A stretch of DNA of 22,775 nucleotides. It comes from Hallerella sp963656065. GTDB taxonomy: Bacteria > Fibrobacterota > Fibrobacteria > Fibrobacterales > Fibrobacteraceae. The DNA lies in contig CAVKGV010000025.1 of the NCBI GenBank assembly GCA_963656065.1, forward strand, positions 1 through 22,775, written 5' to 3'. The position numbers and the translations under genes are program-made. The notes under the pieces are model-generated. The model made no database searches, had not been told where the DNA came from, and saw nothing but the letters and a program-made list of their open reading frames with translations. Positions 12,056 through 20,250 of this stretch are shown here, one piece after another. Within the stretch, counting starts at the first letter, position 1; every line of letters starts with the position of its first letter.

Positions 12056-13147
12056 ATGGCGCAGATTATCGACCAGATCGTCAATGTAAGCATCCAGGAT
12101 TCTGTCTCCGGCGTGACGACGACCGACGTGAACACGGTCGCCATCGTCGGGCGCGCTGCAAGCGGGAACAACCATGCCGCCGGGAGGTATTCCACGGCGA
12201 AGAAGGTCGGCGAGGACTTCGGGACGGGTTCCGAACTCTATGCGATGGCCGTCAAGTTCTTCGCGCAGGATTCGCAGCCGGATTCGGTGGTCGTCGTCCC
12301 GGCGGCCTCGGTTTCCGACGCCCTTTCCGCGGTCAAGGATGCCGCCGAAAAATTCGACTTCTACCACGTCTGCCTCGCCTCCGGCGATTCCGCCGTGAGC
12401 GCGGCGGTCCTCGAGAACTTCCAGGACTGGCTCGCGGACGCGAAGAAGGTCCTGCACGTGCAGGTGGCCCCGAGCGACGGGAACGCGACGGAACTCTCGC
12501 TGATGGGAGACCTTTCCGGCTACGGGGCGGACCGCGTGGCGGTCTATCTCCATTCCGAGAACCTCGACACGGCGGACGACGGGACCGCCTCGGGCGAGTT
12601 CCTGAACGTGGCGCTTGTCGCCCTCCGCTGCGCGGCGGATTCCGCGCGTGGCACCTTCGCCCACAAGACCGTCTCCGGCGTGGCCGCCGACGCCTACGGC
12701 CCGGATTCCTTCCGGGAACTCACGGACGCCGGGCTGAACGTCATCGCGAAGGTCTCCGGCGAGGCGCGCGTCTTCTTCGGCACGACCTGCGACTCCTCGA
12801 CGTTCATCGACCAGGTCGTAAAGGACGACTGGATCCGCTTCAACGTGCAGAGCCGCATCTTCCGCCTCCTGGGCGAGGCGAACGGCGGGCATGGCGTGAA
12901 CTACGACGACGCGGGAATCGGGGCGGTGGCCGCCGCGGTCCTGAACGTCCTCAATGTCGCCGCCGACACGGACCACCAGTACGTCATGGAGGATTCCGCC
13001 TCCGTGGACTACAAGCCCTATTCCTACCTCAAGGAAAACTGTGCGGAGGACGTGCGCAAGCGCAACCTGCCGCTGGTTTCGGGCCGCTACGCCCGGATGA
13101 ACTCAATCCACACAGTCGTGCAGGTGTCCCTGCAGGTCACTCTCTAG
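12056..13147 (+). CDS. DUF3383 tail sheath protein
   Basis: This 363-aa protein is the contractile sheath. An N-terminal handshake-like strand region (VNVSIQDSVSGVTTTDVNTVAIVG) is followed by GRYSTAKKVGEDFGTGSELYAMAVKFFAQ, a Rossmann-like VVVVPAA segment, and C-terminal LPLVSGRYARMNSIHTVVQVSL strands, as in the DUF3383 family of compact sheaths. The Shine-Dalgarno is AGGGAGGATAGG. The tube gene follows 13 bp later. Confidence 0.85.
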   Translation: MAQIIDQIVNVSIQDSVSGVTTTDVNTVAIVGRAASGNNHAAGRYSTAKKVGEDFGTGSELYAMAVKFFAQDSQPDSVVVVPAASVSDALSAVKDAAEKFDFYHVCLASGDSAVSAAVLENFQDWLADAKKVLHVQVAPSDGNATELSLMGDLSGYGADRVAVYLHSENLDTADDGTASGEFLNVALVALRCAADSARGTFAHKTVSGVAADAYGPDSFRELTDAGLNVIAKVSGEARVFFGTTCDSSTFIDQVVKDDWIRFNVQSRIFRLLGEANGGHGVNYDDAGIGAVAAAVLNVLNVAADTDHQYVMEDSASVDYKPYSYLKENCAEDVRKRNLPLVSGRYARMNSIHTVVQVSLQVTL

Positions 13148-13160
13148 GGAGGTTTTCAAG

Positions 13161-13574
13161 ATGTCTATGTTCAGGACCTACGACCATACCAAGGTGAACA
13201 TCTCGCTCAACGGGATTTCGCTCACCGACTTCAACGGCGACGTGACGATCGAGAAGGAGGGCAACGACTTCGAGACCGTGGAAGGCTCGAACGGAGCCGT
13301 CGAGCGTTCGCGCATGGTGCGCAACCTCTACCGCGTCACGCTGCCGATGATGCAGACTAGCCTCCAGATCAACGCCATCGAGGGGCTCCGCGTCGCGGAC
13401 GAGCGGACCGCGGCGGGACCTTTCCCGTTCGCCGTCGTGGACCTCAACGGCGCCTACGTGCTGATGGGCCAGGCGTGGATCGAGACGATGGGCACGGCGA
13501 CCAAGGGGCGGCAGACCGTCGCCCGGAACATCGTCCTCTCCGTGAAGGCCGAGGCCGCCTTCGAGGGGGCGTAA
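13161..13574 (+). CDS. DUF3277 tail tube protein
   Basis: This 137-aa protein has the DUF3277 look: YDHTKVNISLNGISLTDFNGD, then ETVEGSNGAVERSRMVRNLYRVTLPMMQTS and a C-terminal YVLMGQAWIETMG...TVARNIVLSVKAEA. It forms the inner tail tube inside the sheath. GGGAGG precedes the ATG. Confidence 0.85.
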   Translation: MSMFRTYDHTKVNISLNGISLTDFNGDVTIEKEGNDFETVEGSNGAVERSRMVRNLYRVTLPMMQTSLQINAIEGLRVADERTAAGPFPFAVVDLNGAYVLMGQAWIETMGTATKGRQTVARNIVLSVKAEAAFEGA

Positions 13575-13577
13575 TCC

Positions 13578-14003
13578 ATGAAGCCCGTGAACTTTTCGCT
13601 TTCCGGCGAGGACTACCAGCTCCTGCCGCACACCGGGTTCGAGGCAGTGAACCTCTACCGCAAGGTGAACGGCGCGGTGGGCCACATCGTCGCCGCCTTC
13701 GACAGCAAGGCCAACCCCGGCTCCGCCGGGTTTTCCGCCATCGCGAGCGCGTTCTCGGAAATCGGCGAGGACGAGTTCAAGTGGCTCGCCGGGACGACGC
13801 TTTCCCACGTCACCGTCGTGACGCCTGGGAAGAAGAACCTGTCGCTCCGGGACATGGACGCCGTGGCGGACCACTTCGACGGACGCTGGGCCGGGATGTA
13901 CGAGCTGATGTTCCAGGTGTGGAGCCTGGAGAAGATGCTCCCTTTCGAGATGTCCCCGGAGACGGGGACGGATGGGAGCGGGACGGGACGAACCGCTACG
14001 TAG
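13578..14003 (+). CDS. Tail assembly chaperone, unshifted form (G-like)
   Basis: This 141-aa protein lies between tube and tape measure, the fixed position of tail assembly chaperones. It starts MKPVNFSLSGEDYQLLP and has a central helical part (MYELMFQVWSLEKMLPFEM). A canonical -1 frameshift site at 13940-13946 would join most of it to the following open frame, as in lambda G/GT. Its own last 18 residues are Gly/Thr-rich. GAGGGGGC lies before the ATG. Confidence 0.75.
   Translation: MKPVNFSLSGEDYQLLPHTGFEAVNLYRKVNGAVGHIVAAFDSKANPGSAGFSAIASAFSEIGEDEFKWLAGTTLSHVTVVTPGKKNLSLRDMDAVADHFDGRWAGMYELMFQVWSLEKMLPFEMSPETGTDGSGTGRTAT
13940..13969 (+). promoter_or_regulatory. Programmed -1 ribosomal frameshift site in the chaperone gene
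   Basis: The heptamer CCCTTTC (13940-13946) is in exact X XXY YYZ register with the chaperone frame (codons CCT and TTC). A 5-nt spacer (13947-13951) is followed by a perfect stem, GTCCCC (13952-13957) with GGGGAC (13964-13969), around a 6-nt loop. After slippage the -1 frame is open to 14245. Confidence 0.8.
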
Positions 14004-14245
14004 CGGCTTTCATGGGCGAGGACGAGGCGGACGCGGAGGCGCTGGGCCATGTGGGCACGCTCTCCGGCGCCGCCTCCGACTACGCCGCGATATGGCGCAT
14101 CGTGAACGAGGCCCGCGTCCCGCTTTCCGACATCGAGGCGGAATGGACGTGGGAACGGATATGCGCGTTCACGGCCTACAGGCGCATGTGTGGCGACTAC
14201 GCCAGCGCGTGGCGCAAGTTCTACGAAAGGAGACACGATGGCTGA
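13946..14245 (+). CDS. Tail assembly chaperone, -1 frame extension (T-like part of the fusion)
   Basis: This open frame has no start of its own with a good ribosome site. It becomes the C-terminal 99 residues of a 222-aa fusion when ribosomes slip at 13940-13946. It reads on through a Gly/Asp/Arg-rich linker (RDVPGDGDGWERDGTNRY), an acidic stretch (GEDEADAEALGHVGTL) and a helical domain with SDYAAIWRIVNE, WTWERICAFTAYRRMCGDYASAWRKFYE. The stop overlaps the tape-measure start by 8 nt. In lambda-type phages the extended form recruits the tape measure and the short form coats it. Confidence 0.75.
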   Translation, partial: RDVPGDGDGWERDGTNRYVAAFMGEDEADAEALGHVGTLSGAASDYAAIWRIVNEARVPLSDIEAEWTWERICAFTAYRRMCGDYASAWRKFYERRHDG

Positions 14246-16157
14246 CGAGAACTCATTCGTCCAGAAGGTGAGCTTCCGGGTGGACGATTCGGAGGTCGAG
14301 CGCGCGTTCGGGAAAATCGAGCGGCGTCTCGCCGACCTGAGGCGTTCCGCCCGGCTGAACGTTTCCGCAAGCTTCGAGAGGGGGCTATCCGGTTTCGCCG
14401 GGGGCGTTTCGCGCGCTTCCGGCGGATCCGCCGTGTCGGCGCTCGTCCTGAAGGAGCAGCGGCACGCGGCCAAGAGCGCGTCCGCCCTTGCCGTAGCCCT
14501 CGACACGGCTTCCCGGAGCGTGGAGCTGTTCAACCTCCGCCTCGCGAAACTGCGCGTCCCCGCTTCCGGCGTCGCGGCCACGGCCGCCGCTCAGGGAGGG
14601 GCCGCGAGGGCCGGGGGCATGGCGGCTCTCGGCTCGATGGTGCCGGGCATCGTCGGGGGCGCCCTCTCGCTGGGGGCGCTCAAGTCGTTCGCGTCCGGCT
14701 CGATCGCCGCGTTCAACACGCAGAACCGCGCCGAGCTCCAGTTCCGGCAGGTGCTCGCGAACAAGGGCATGGGCGGCGCGTTCGACGACATCAGGCGCTA
14801 CGCCGGGGACATCCAGGGGCGGACCATCTACGGCGACGAGGCGATGCTCGCGGGGGCGGGCGAACTCGCGACATACGTTAGCGGTCCGGAATCCATGAAG
14901 CGGATGATGGACCTGCTCGCGGACTACGCCGCGGGAATGACCGGGGGCGGCGAGGTGGATTCCCGGCAGATGACCGACCTCGCCACGGGTCTCGGGAAGG
15001 CGATAGACGGGACCTTCGACAGCCTCCGCAAGAAGGGGTTCGACACCTCCCGTCTGGAGGAACTCGCGAAGATAGAGAAGGACGTGGAGGCGGCCCGGAG
15101 CGGCGAGAGCGTGTCGGAAAAGCGGGCGCAGGAGATAGCGGCTAGCGTCCGGGCGTTCGAGGAGATGGGCGGAGACCTGGAGTCCGCGAAGATAGAGGCT
15201 CTCTCGGAATCGCTCCGCGACTGGAAGGGCCTCGCCGAGGAGTTCGCAAAGTCCGACGAGGGGAAAATCATCCAGGCGAAGAACGCCGTCGGCGACCTCC
15301 GGGAGGAGGTGGGGCGGAGACTGCAGCCCGTGATGGCGAACCTCGCGGAAAGGATTTCCGAGAGGATGCCGCAGCTGGAACGGGTGTTCCTCTCGTTCGG
15401 CAAGGCCGCCGGGAACCTTGTCGACGCCCTCGCGGACCACGCCGGGGCGATCGGGAACACGGTCGAGGCGTTCGCTCGGCTGCTCGAACTGCTCACGAAG
15501 ATGCCCGTGGCGGTCGGCGGTTTCGCCGTCGCGCTGAAGGCGCTGCGTGCGAACGGGGGCATGGCGGCGGACGCGAAGTCGCTAGCCGGGGCGCTGGACG
15601 GACTCAAGGGGTCGCTTTCCGGCCTCGCCAGGGCGGGGATGTGGGGAGCGATCGCCTGGGGGATCGGGCAGGTGCTGGAACTGGGCGACGCCGCGGTAAA
15701 GCTTTACAGACAGAAGGGGAAGGAACGCGACATGAAGCAGAATTTCGCCGCCGGGGAGGCCTACCGGACGACGCTCAACGACAGGCGGAAGAAGTGGAAG
15801 GAGGCGGTGAAGCTCGCGGGCGACGCCTACGGCAAGGACCCTAACGCCACGCGCATGGTCTCCGAGGCTTTCGACGAATACCGTGCCGCGGCGGAAAAGG
15901 TCCGCGACGGCGGGCATTCCGGCCTCTCCGCCGAAATCATGAGGGAACTCGGCTGGGCGGAAAGGCCCGCCCCGGAAAGGGAGGCCGCGGCGGGGGCGAA
16001 GAACGCGAGGCCGGTCATCAACATCAGGCAGACGAACAACATATCCACGTCGTTCGACGACTTCGGGCGGCTGGTCAAGGAGAACATCCGCGCGCTCGCC
16101 GAGAGCGCCCTCACGATACGCGCGGGGTCCGACATCATGAAGGGGGCGGCGGTATGA
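14238..16157 (+). CDS. Tape measure protein
   Basis: This 639-aa protein is the longest in the window, largely helical, with an N-terminal KVSFRVDDSEVERAFGKIERRLADLR segment typical of tape measures. It has hydrophobic Gly/Ala-rich stretches at about residues 128-155, 420-437 and 467-483 that may insert in the host membrane during ejection. The middle (about 250-400) is charged coiled coil. By the usual rule of about 0.15 nm per residue the tail would be near 95 nm. The ATG at 14238 has AAGGAG upstream; longer in-frame starts are less likely because they would run into the chaperone frame. Confidence 0.85.
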   Translation: MADENSFVQKVSFRVDDSEVERAFGKIERRLADLRRSARLNVSASFERGLSGFAGGVSRASGGSAVSALVLKEQRHAAKSASALAVALDTASRSVELFNLRLAKLRVPASGVAATAAAQGGAARAGGMAALGSMVPGIVGGALSLGALKSFASGSIAAFNTQNRAELQFRQVLANKGMGGAFDDIRRYAGDIQGRTIYGDEAMLAGAGELATYVSGPESMKRMMDLLADYAAGMTGGGEVDSRQMTDLATGLGKAIDGTFDSLRKKGFDTSRLEELAKIEKDVEAARSGESVSEKRAQEIAASVRAFEEMGGDLESAKIEALSESLRDWKGLAEEFAKSDEGKIIQAKNAVGDLREEVGRRLQPVMANLAERISERMPQLERVFLSFGKAAGNLVDALADHAGAIGNTVEAFARLLELLTKMPVAVGGFAVALKALRANGGMAADAKSLAGALDGLKGSLSGLARAGMWGAIAWGIGQVLELGDAAVKLYRQKGKERDMKQNFAAGEAYRTTLNDRRKKWKEAVKLAGDAYGKDPNATRMVSEAFDEYRAAAEKVRDGGHSGLSAEIMRELGWAERPAPEREAAAGAKNARPVINIRQTNNISTSFDDFGRLVKENIRALAESALTIRAGSDIMKGAAV

Positions 16158-16870
16158 TAGGCTGGCTGGACAGGGCCTTCGACACGACGCGCGAGGACAA
16201 CCCGCCCCGCATCGTCCAGTCGTCGCTCTTCTTCCGGGACGAGCGCTTCGGGCTTTCGGAACTCCCCTTCGACCTGCTGATAGACGAGAGCCACCGCGTC
16301 GAGTTCGACATCTCCGACCACGCGGTCGAGAACGGCTCGGCGGTTTCGGACCACGTGCAGGAACGCCTGCGGTCCGTCGAGGTGACGGGCTTCTTCACGA
16401 ACTACCCGGTGGGCGACGCTTCAGCCTACGTCCGGGACGGCGAAATCCTCGAGGAGGCGGACGAAATCGAGCTGGAGGGGCGTTCCGCCGTGACGAACGT
16501 CTCGCGCGACGACAGGCTCGCCCGGCTCAAGGCGATAGCCCGGAGACGGGAACCCGTGCGGCTGGTGACCGCGCTGGAGGTCTATGACGAGATGCTCGTC
16601 GAGGAGCTTTCGTTCGACCGCGGCCCGGACGACGGCGAATCGGTCCGGTTCAGGATGCGCCTCCGCGAAATCCGAACGGCCACGCTGGAGACCCGGTACG
16701 TGGACGGCGTGTGGGAGCCGCCCGAGCCGAAGTCGCAGGCGACGGACGCCGGGAAGAAGATGTCGAAGCGGAAGAAGAACGGCAAGAGGACGGCGACGGA
16801 GAAGTCCGCAGCCGAGGCGGCAAGGCGCATGGAGGCCGCCCTGTCCAGGAACACTTTCACGGGGGCCTAG
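16154..16870 (+). CDS. Dit-like baseplate protein
   Basis: This 238-aa protein has an N-terminal domain (about 20-170) matching Dit-like tail proteins: SSLFFRDERFGLSELPFDLLIDESHRVEFDISDHAVENG, then VSDHVQERLRSVEVTGFFTNYPVG and strands through EELSFDRG and VRFRMRLREI. A lysine/arginine-rich tail (about 190-238) follows and may contact the tape measure. It overlaps the tape-measure stop by 4 nt. It probably forms the baseplate hub ring around the tube end. Confidence 0.7.
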   Translation: MIGWLDRAFDTTREDNPPRIVQSSLFFRDERFGLSELPFDLLIDESHRVEFDISDHAVENGSAVSDHVQERLRSVEVTGFFTNYPVGDASAYVRDGEILEEADEIELEGRSAVTNVSRDDRLARLKAIARRREPVRLVTALEVYDEMLVEELSFDRGPDDGESVRFRMRLREIRTATLETRYVDGVWEPPEPKSQATDAGKKMSKRKKNGKRTATEKSAAEAARRMEAALSRNTFTGA

Positions 16871-16871
16871 T

Positions 16872-17237
16872 ATGCTCGAAATTCCCATAGAGACGGGCGG
16901 GAACGCCCACTTCACGCAGACGGCGAACGTCGGGGGCGTCTCACTCGCCATGCGTTTCCTCTGGAACGGCCGGGACGGCCACTGGTTCGCGGACTTCGAG
17001 AGCGCGGACGGGAAAAATTCGGGGATAAGGCTCGTCCCCTACACCCCGCTGCTCGGTCCGAAGAACCGCTGCCTGCCGGGCGGCGACCTCGTGATAATGC
17101 CGACCGCCTCCGGCACGGACGCGACGCTCGGCTTCGGGACGCTGGGGACGGCGTTCTCGCTCGGATACGCGACCGCGGAAGAGGCGGAGACGCTAACGGC
17201 GGCGGTGCTCGGGACGTATTCCGGGAAGGGGGGCTGA
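16872..17237 (+). CDS. Pam3 gp18-like baseplate plug protein
   Basis: This 121-aa beta-rich protein begins LEIPIETGGNAHFTQTANVGGVSLAMRFLWNG and continues with WFADFESADG, IRLVPYTPLLG and GGDLVIMPTASG. The strand order and length match the small plug-type baseplate proteins of Pam3-like phages. The start is the ATG one base after the upstream stop. It probably closes the hub between the Dit-like ring and the gp27-like hub. Confidence 0.65.
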   Translation: MLEIPIETGGNAHFTQTANVGGVSLAMRFLWNGRDGHWFADFESADGKNSGIRLVPYTPLLGPKNRCLPGGDLVIMPTASGTDATLGFGTLGTAFSLGYATAEEAETLTAAVLGTYSGKGG

Positions 17238-17240
17238 CGC

Positions 17241-18254
17241 ATGGCTTTCGGACGCGCCGTGAGGCTCTACGCGGGGAATTTCGAGAAGGGGAACGTCACT
17301 GACGGCGGCAGGGAGGCGCTCGACCTTTCCGCCCTCGACATCGAGTTCGACGTGACGCGCTCGGTCGAGTGGTACGACAACGAGGCGACGATCACCGTGC
17401 ACAACCCGTCGCCGTCCACGGTCGCCTCGCTGATGGGAGAGGGGAACTCGGTAATCCTCAAGGCGGGCTACGACGACGAGGGCGGACCGGGGAACATCTT
17501 CGTAGGGCAGATAGCGCTCGCCGTCCCGCGCCGCGAGAACGGGGACGTGTCCCTGACGCTGACGTGCCTTTCCGCGCGCGGGGCCTACTACCAGCTCGCC
17601 CGGCTGCACTGCGCCTTCGCGTTTTCCAGGGGTTCGACCGTCCGGGAGTGCCTCGCCTCGCTGTGCGACTACGCCGGGATAGTGCTGCGCGCCGGGAACG
17701 CGGACCTGCTCGACGCCCGGCTGGAATGCCCGTACAGGCATTCCGGGACTTTCACGGACGTGATAAGGGACTTCACCGAGGTAATCCTCTTCCCGTTCCA
17801 CCGCGTGAAGCTCTACCTCGACAACAACGAGCTGATCCTCTTCGGCCTCGACAACACGATAGCGCTGGAGCACGTGGCGCTCGACCGGGCGCACGGCCTC
17901 CTGGAATGCCGGGAGGAAAGGGACGAGCGGCTGAACAGGGTGAACTTCGCCGACGACCCCGCCTACTACCTCCTTTCCGGGAGCGACCAGGAATGCCCCG
18001 ACCCGAAGGAGAGGCCGTCGAGGAACATCGACAGGGTGCGGAAGATTCGGGGCCGCTGCCTGATGAACCCGGCCATGGTCCCGAACTGCTTCGCCATGGT
18101 GGATTCCCGGACGGGCGACGGCTACGATTCCGTCCTTGCCGTCACTGGGCGGTTCCTGGTGACGGACTGCCGCTACACGGGCGGCAACGTCGGGAGCGAC
18201 TTCACGATCGAGTTCGAGGCGCGCGAGGCGCCTTTCAAGGGGGTAGGCGCATGA
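17241..18254 (+). CDS. Baseplate hub protein (gp27/gpD-like)
   Basis: This 337-aa protein has a hub pattern: an N-terminal strand region (RAVRLYAGNFEKG, ALDIEFDVTRSVEWYDNEATITVHNPSP) with GNSVILKAGYDD and GNIFVGQIA, then RGSTVRECLASLCDYAGI and a helix-strand segment (FTDVIRDFTEVILFPFHRV). It connects tube, spike and wedge. Shine-Dalgarno GGGAAGGGGGG lies a few bases upstream. It overlaps the spike gene by ATGA. Confidence 0.75.
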   Translation: MAFGRAVRLYAGNFEKGNVTDGGREALDLSALDIEFDVTRSVEWYDNEATITVHNPSPSTVASLMGEGNSVILKAGYDDEGGPGNIFVGQIALAVPRRENGDVSLTLTCLSARGAYYQLARLHCAFAFSRGSTVRECLASLCDYAGIVLRAGNADLLDARLECPYRHSGTFTDVIRDFTEVILFPFHRVKLYLDNNELILFGLDNTIALEHVALDRAHGLLECREERDERLNRVNFADDPAYYLLSGSDQECPDPKERPSRNIDRVRKIRGRCLMNPAMVPNCFAMVDSRTGDGYDSVLAVTGRFLVTDCRYTGGNVGSDFTIEFEAREAPFKGVGA

Positions 18255-18898
18255 GCGGTTTCGCGGGGCTTTTCGACAGCTTCTTCGATTCGAAAATGGA
18301 AGGGTTCGAGACGGCGTTCCCGGGCGTCGTCCGCAGGGTGAACGCCGACGGCACGGTGGACGTGACGCCGTCCGTACGGAACGTCCTGAAGAACATGCAG
18401 GTCGAGCCGGACGGGAAGGACGGGAGGCCGCTCCCTGTGGAGGGCGTGCCCGTGCTCTGGCCGGGGACCTCTTCCGCCGTGGCGAAGTTCGAGCTCGCCG
18501 AGGGCGACCCGCTGCTCCTCGTGGCGTCGAGCCGGGACCTCCGCGAATGGGCCTCCGGGGGCGAGGAAAACGGCCCGTACACGCCGAAGTCCTTTTCCGG
18601 CAACGACCTGAACGACCTGGTGGCGATTCCCGTCACCGCGGGCAGGGGAAGCCGCAAGACGACCGTCTCCATAGCGAGGGACGGGACGGTCAAAATCGAG
18701 TGCGAATCCGTGGAGCTTGACGCCGGGACGGTGAGGATTTCCGGGGAGCTGGAAGTCGGGAAGGGCGTCAGGGCCGGGGGGAGCGTGGAGGCGGACGGCG
18801 AGGTGACCGCGAACAGGAAAACCCTGCCGGTAAGCCTTTCGACCCATACGCACGTCTGCGCCGCGCCCGGAACCCCGTCGTCGCCGCCGAGCGGCTGA
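18251..18898 (+). CDS. Baseplate spike protein (gp138 N-terminal domain type)
   Basis: This 215-aa protein has the gp138-type OB-fold start (FPGVVRRVNADGTVDVTPSVRNVL, then VEGVPVLWPGTSSAVAKFELAEGDPLLLVASSRDLREW). It continues with a repetitive beta-helix-like segment (TVKIECESVELDAGTVRISGELEVGKGVRAGGSVEADG style repeats, read in pieces) and ends with THTHVCAAPGTPSSPP. The HxH near the tip is the metal-binding apex seen in phage membrane-piercing spikes. Confidence 0.85.
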   Translation: MSGFAGLFDSFFDSKMEGFETAFPGVVRRVNADGTVDVTPSVRNVLKNMQVEPDGKDGRPLPVEGVPVLWPGTSSAVAKFELAEGDPLLLVASSRDLREWASGGEENGPYTPKSFSGNDLNDLVAIPVTAGRGSRKTTVSIARDGTVKIECESVELDAGTVRISGELEVGKGVRAGGSVEADGEVTANRKTLPVSLSTHTHVCAAPGTPSSPPSG

Positions 18899-18908
18899 CA
18901 TTGGAGCG

Positions 18909-18962
18909 TCTTCGACAGTCTGCTATAACGGGTGCCGTCCAGCCCCTTTTCGGGCGTAATTT
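18909..18962 (+). promoter_or_regulatory. Candidate late promoter 2 (baseplate/fibre unit)
   Basis: TCTTCGACAG (18909-18918) lies exactly 61 nt before the ATG at 18970, as it does upstream of the head unit. TAATTT (18957-18962) ends 7 nt before the ATG, and a small hairpin (GCCC/GGGC, 18942-18955) sits between. No Shine-Dalgarno is present. An alternative reading is the sigma70-like pair TTGGAG (18901-18906), 17-bp spacer, TATAAC (18924-18929). Both could operate. Confidence 0.5.
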
Positions 18963-18969
18963 TACCCCG

Positions 18970-19335
18970 ATGAACGAGATGCGGCTTGACGAAAGGCACG
19001 ACGTTTCCCTTTCCGGGAACTCGATAGCCCGTTTCCGGGATTCCGGGCGGGAGACCGTCCGGGAGCGGACCGGGCAGCTCTGCCTGTGCCTCCTCCGTAC
19101 GGAAGAGGGCGAATCCTTTATCGACGGGACGCACGGCGTTCCGTGGTTCGGCAGGATTCTCGGGCTTCCGGTGCAGCACCTCGACGTGGCCGCCCGGATC
19201 GTCCGCGAAAAGCTCGCCGCGCTGCGGGAGGTGAAGAAGGTCGTCAAGGTGACGCTCCGGGCCGACGGGCGCAACCTGGGCGGCTCCTTTTCCGTACAGG
19301 CGTCCGACGGTACGGTCGCAAAGGGGGATTTCTAG
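18970..19335 (+). CDS. gp25-like baseplate wedge protein
   Basis: This 121-aa protein has the lysozyme-like gp25/gpW baseplate fold pattern: ARFRDSGRETVRERTGQLCLCLLRTEEGESFIDGTHGVPWFGRILG, then a helix (VAARIVREKLAAL), KVVKVTLRADGRNLGGSFSVQASDG strands. It anchors the wedge to the sheath. It is the first gene after a 71-bp intergenic gap. It has no Shine-Dalgarno, and the ATG is chosen over the upstream TTG because of the TAATTT spacing and domain boundary. Confidence 0.75.
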   Translation: MNEMRLDERHDVSLSGNSIARFRDSGRETVRERTGQLCLCLLRTEEGESFIDGTHGVPWFGRILGLPVQHLDVAARIVREKLAALREVKKVVKVTLRADGRNLGGSFSVQASDGTVAKGDF

Positions 19336-20247
19336 ATGGCCGACTCGGCTGTGACGCTCGACGGGAGCGGTATCTCGATAAGGAGCTTCCGGGAAATCCG
19401 GGAAGCGCTGGTGGAAAGGTTCACCGAAATTTTCGGCAAGGACATCGACCTTTCGCCAAGCTCGCCGGACGGGCAGCTGCTCGACCTTTTTGCGTATTCC
19501 TACAGCGACGTCGCGGAGGCCGTACAGGGCGCAGCCGCTGCTCTCGACGTTTCGAGCGCGGAGGGGACTTTCCTCGACAGCCTTGGACGCCTGATGGGGA
19601 TTTCCCGCAGGGACGGCGAATCGGACGAGGTGTACCGTTCCCGGCTGCTTTCCGCCGAACAGACGGGCCTCGCCACCTACGACGGGATGCTTACCTACCT
19701 GCGGAAGAAGATAGGCGCGTCGGTCTCGCTCTCGGCGAACGACGAACCCTATGCGGACGCCGAGGGGATTCCGGGCCACTCGGTGGCCGTCTATGTCCCC
19801 GACTCGCTTTCCGGCGTCCCGGACGGCGACATCGCGCAGGCGATATGGGAATGCAAGCCCGCCGGGATTCGGACTTTCGGAAGTACCGTGGGGACGGCCA
19901 CGGACATCGTCGGGAACGCCCACAGGGTAAGGTTTACGCGCATCGGCGCGACGGACGCCTACCGCGTCAGAATCTCCATTACGGAATACGAGGAGGAGAC
20001 GCTCCCCGACGACTATGCCGCCCGCGTGGCGGAAAGCGTCGCCGAGTGGGCGCTGGGAGAGTTCACGCCCGGCAAGGACATCATCCCGCAGCGGTTCGTC
20101 CAGGCGGTCTATCGCGTGCCGGGAATCGACACCGTGACGGTGGAGGTCTCCGCCGACGGTAAGACGTGGACTTCCGACCGCATCCCCGTCCCCGCGTCGA
20201 AATACGCCTCGTTCCCCGAGGAAGACATTTCCGTATCGAGGTCCTGA
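19336..20247 (+). CDS. Baseplate J-like protein
   Basis: This 303-aa protein shows the Baseplate_J pattern: SIRSFREIREALVERFTEIFGKDIDLSPSSPDGQLLDLFAYSYSDVAEAV, then SSAEGTFLDSLGRLMGISR, GESDEVYRSRLL, and late VAVYVPDSLSGVPDGDIAQAIWECKPAGIRTFG plus a C-terminal RIPVPASKYASFPEEDISV segment. It forms the wedge arm. The ATG follows the previous stop directly (TAGATG), and AAGGGGG lies upstream. Confidence 0.85.
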   Translation: MADSAVTLDGSGISIRSFREIREALVERFTEIFGKDIDLSPSSPDGQLLDLFAYSYSDVAEAVQGAAAALDVSSAEGTFLDSLGRLMGISRRDGESDEVYRSRLLSAEQTGLATYDGMLTYLRKKIGASVSLSANDEPYADAEGIPGHSVAVYVPDSLSGVPDGDIAQAIWECKPAGIRTFGSTVGTATDIVGNAHRVRFTRIGATDAYRVRISITEYEEETLPDDYAARVAESVAEWALGEFTPGKDIIPQRFVQAVYRVPGIDTVTVEVSADGKTWTSDRIPVPASKYASFPEEDISVSRS

Positions 20248-20250
20248 CGC

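Noticed and set aside
15012..15020. Further copies of CTTCGACAG within genes (also near 13694 and 18264)
   Set aside because: They encode Phe-Asp-Ser in frame and lack the -61 spacing and TAAWTT element, so they are coding coincidences.
18235..19923. A 562-codon minus-strand frame across spike, wedge and J-like genes
   Set aside because: It spans three recognisable plus-strand genes and an intergenic promoter region; shadow.
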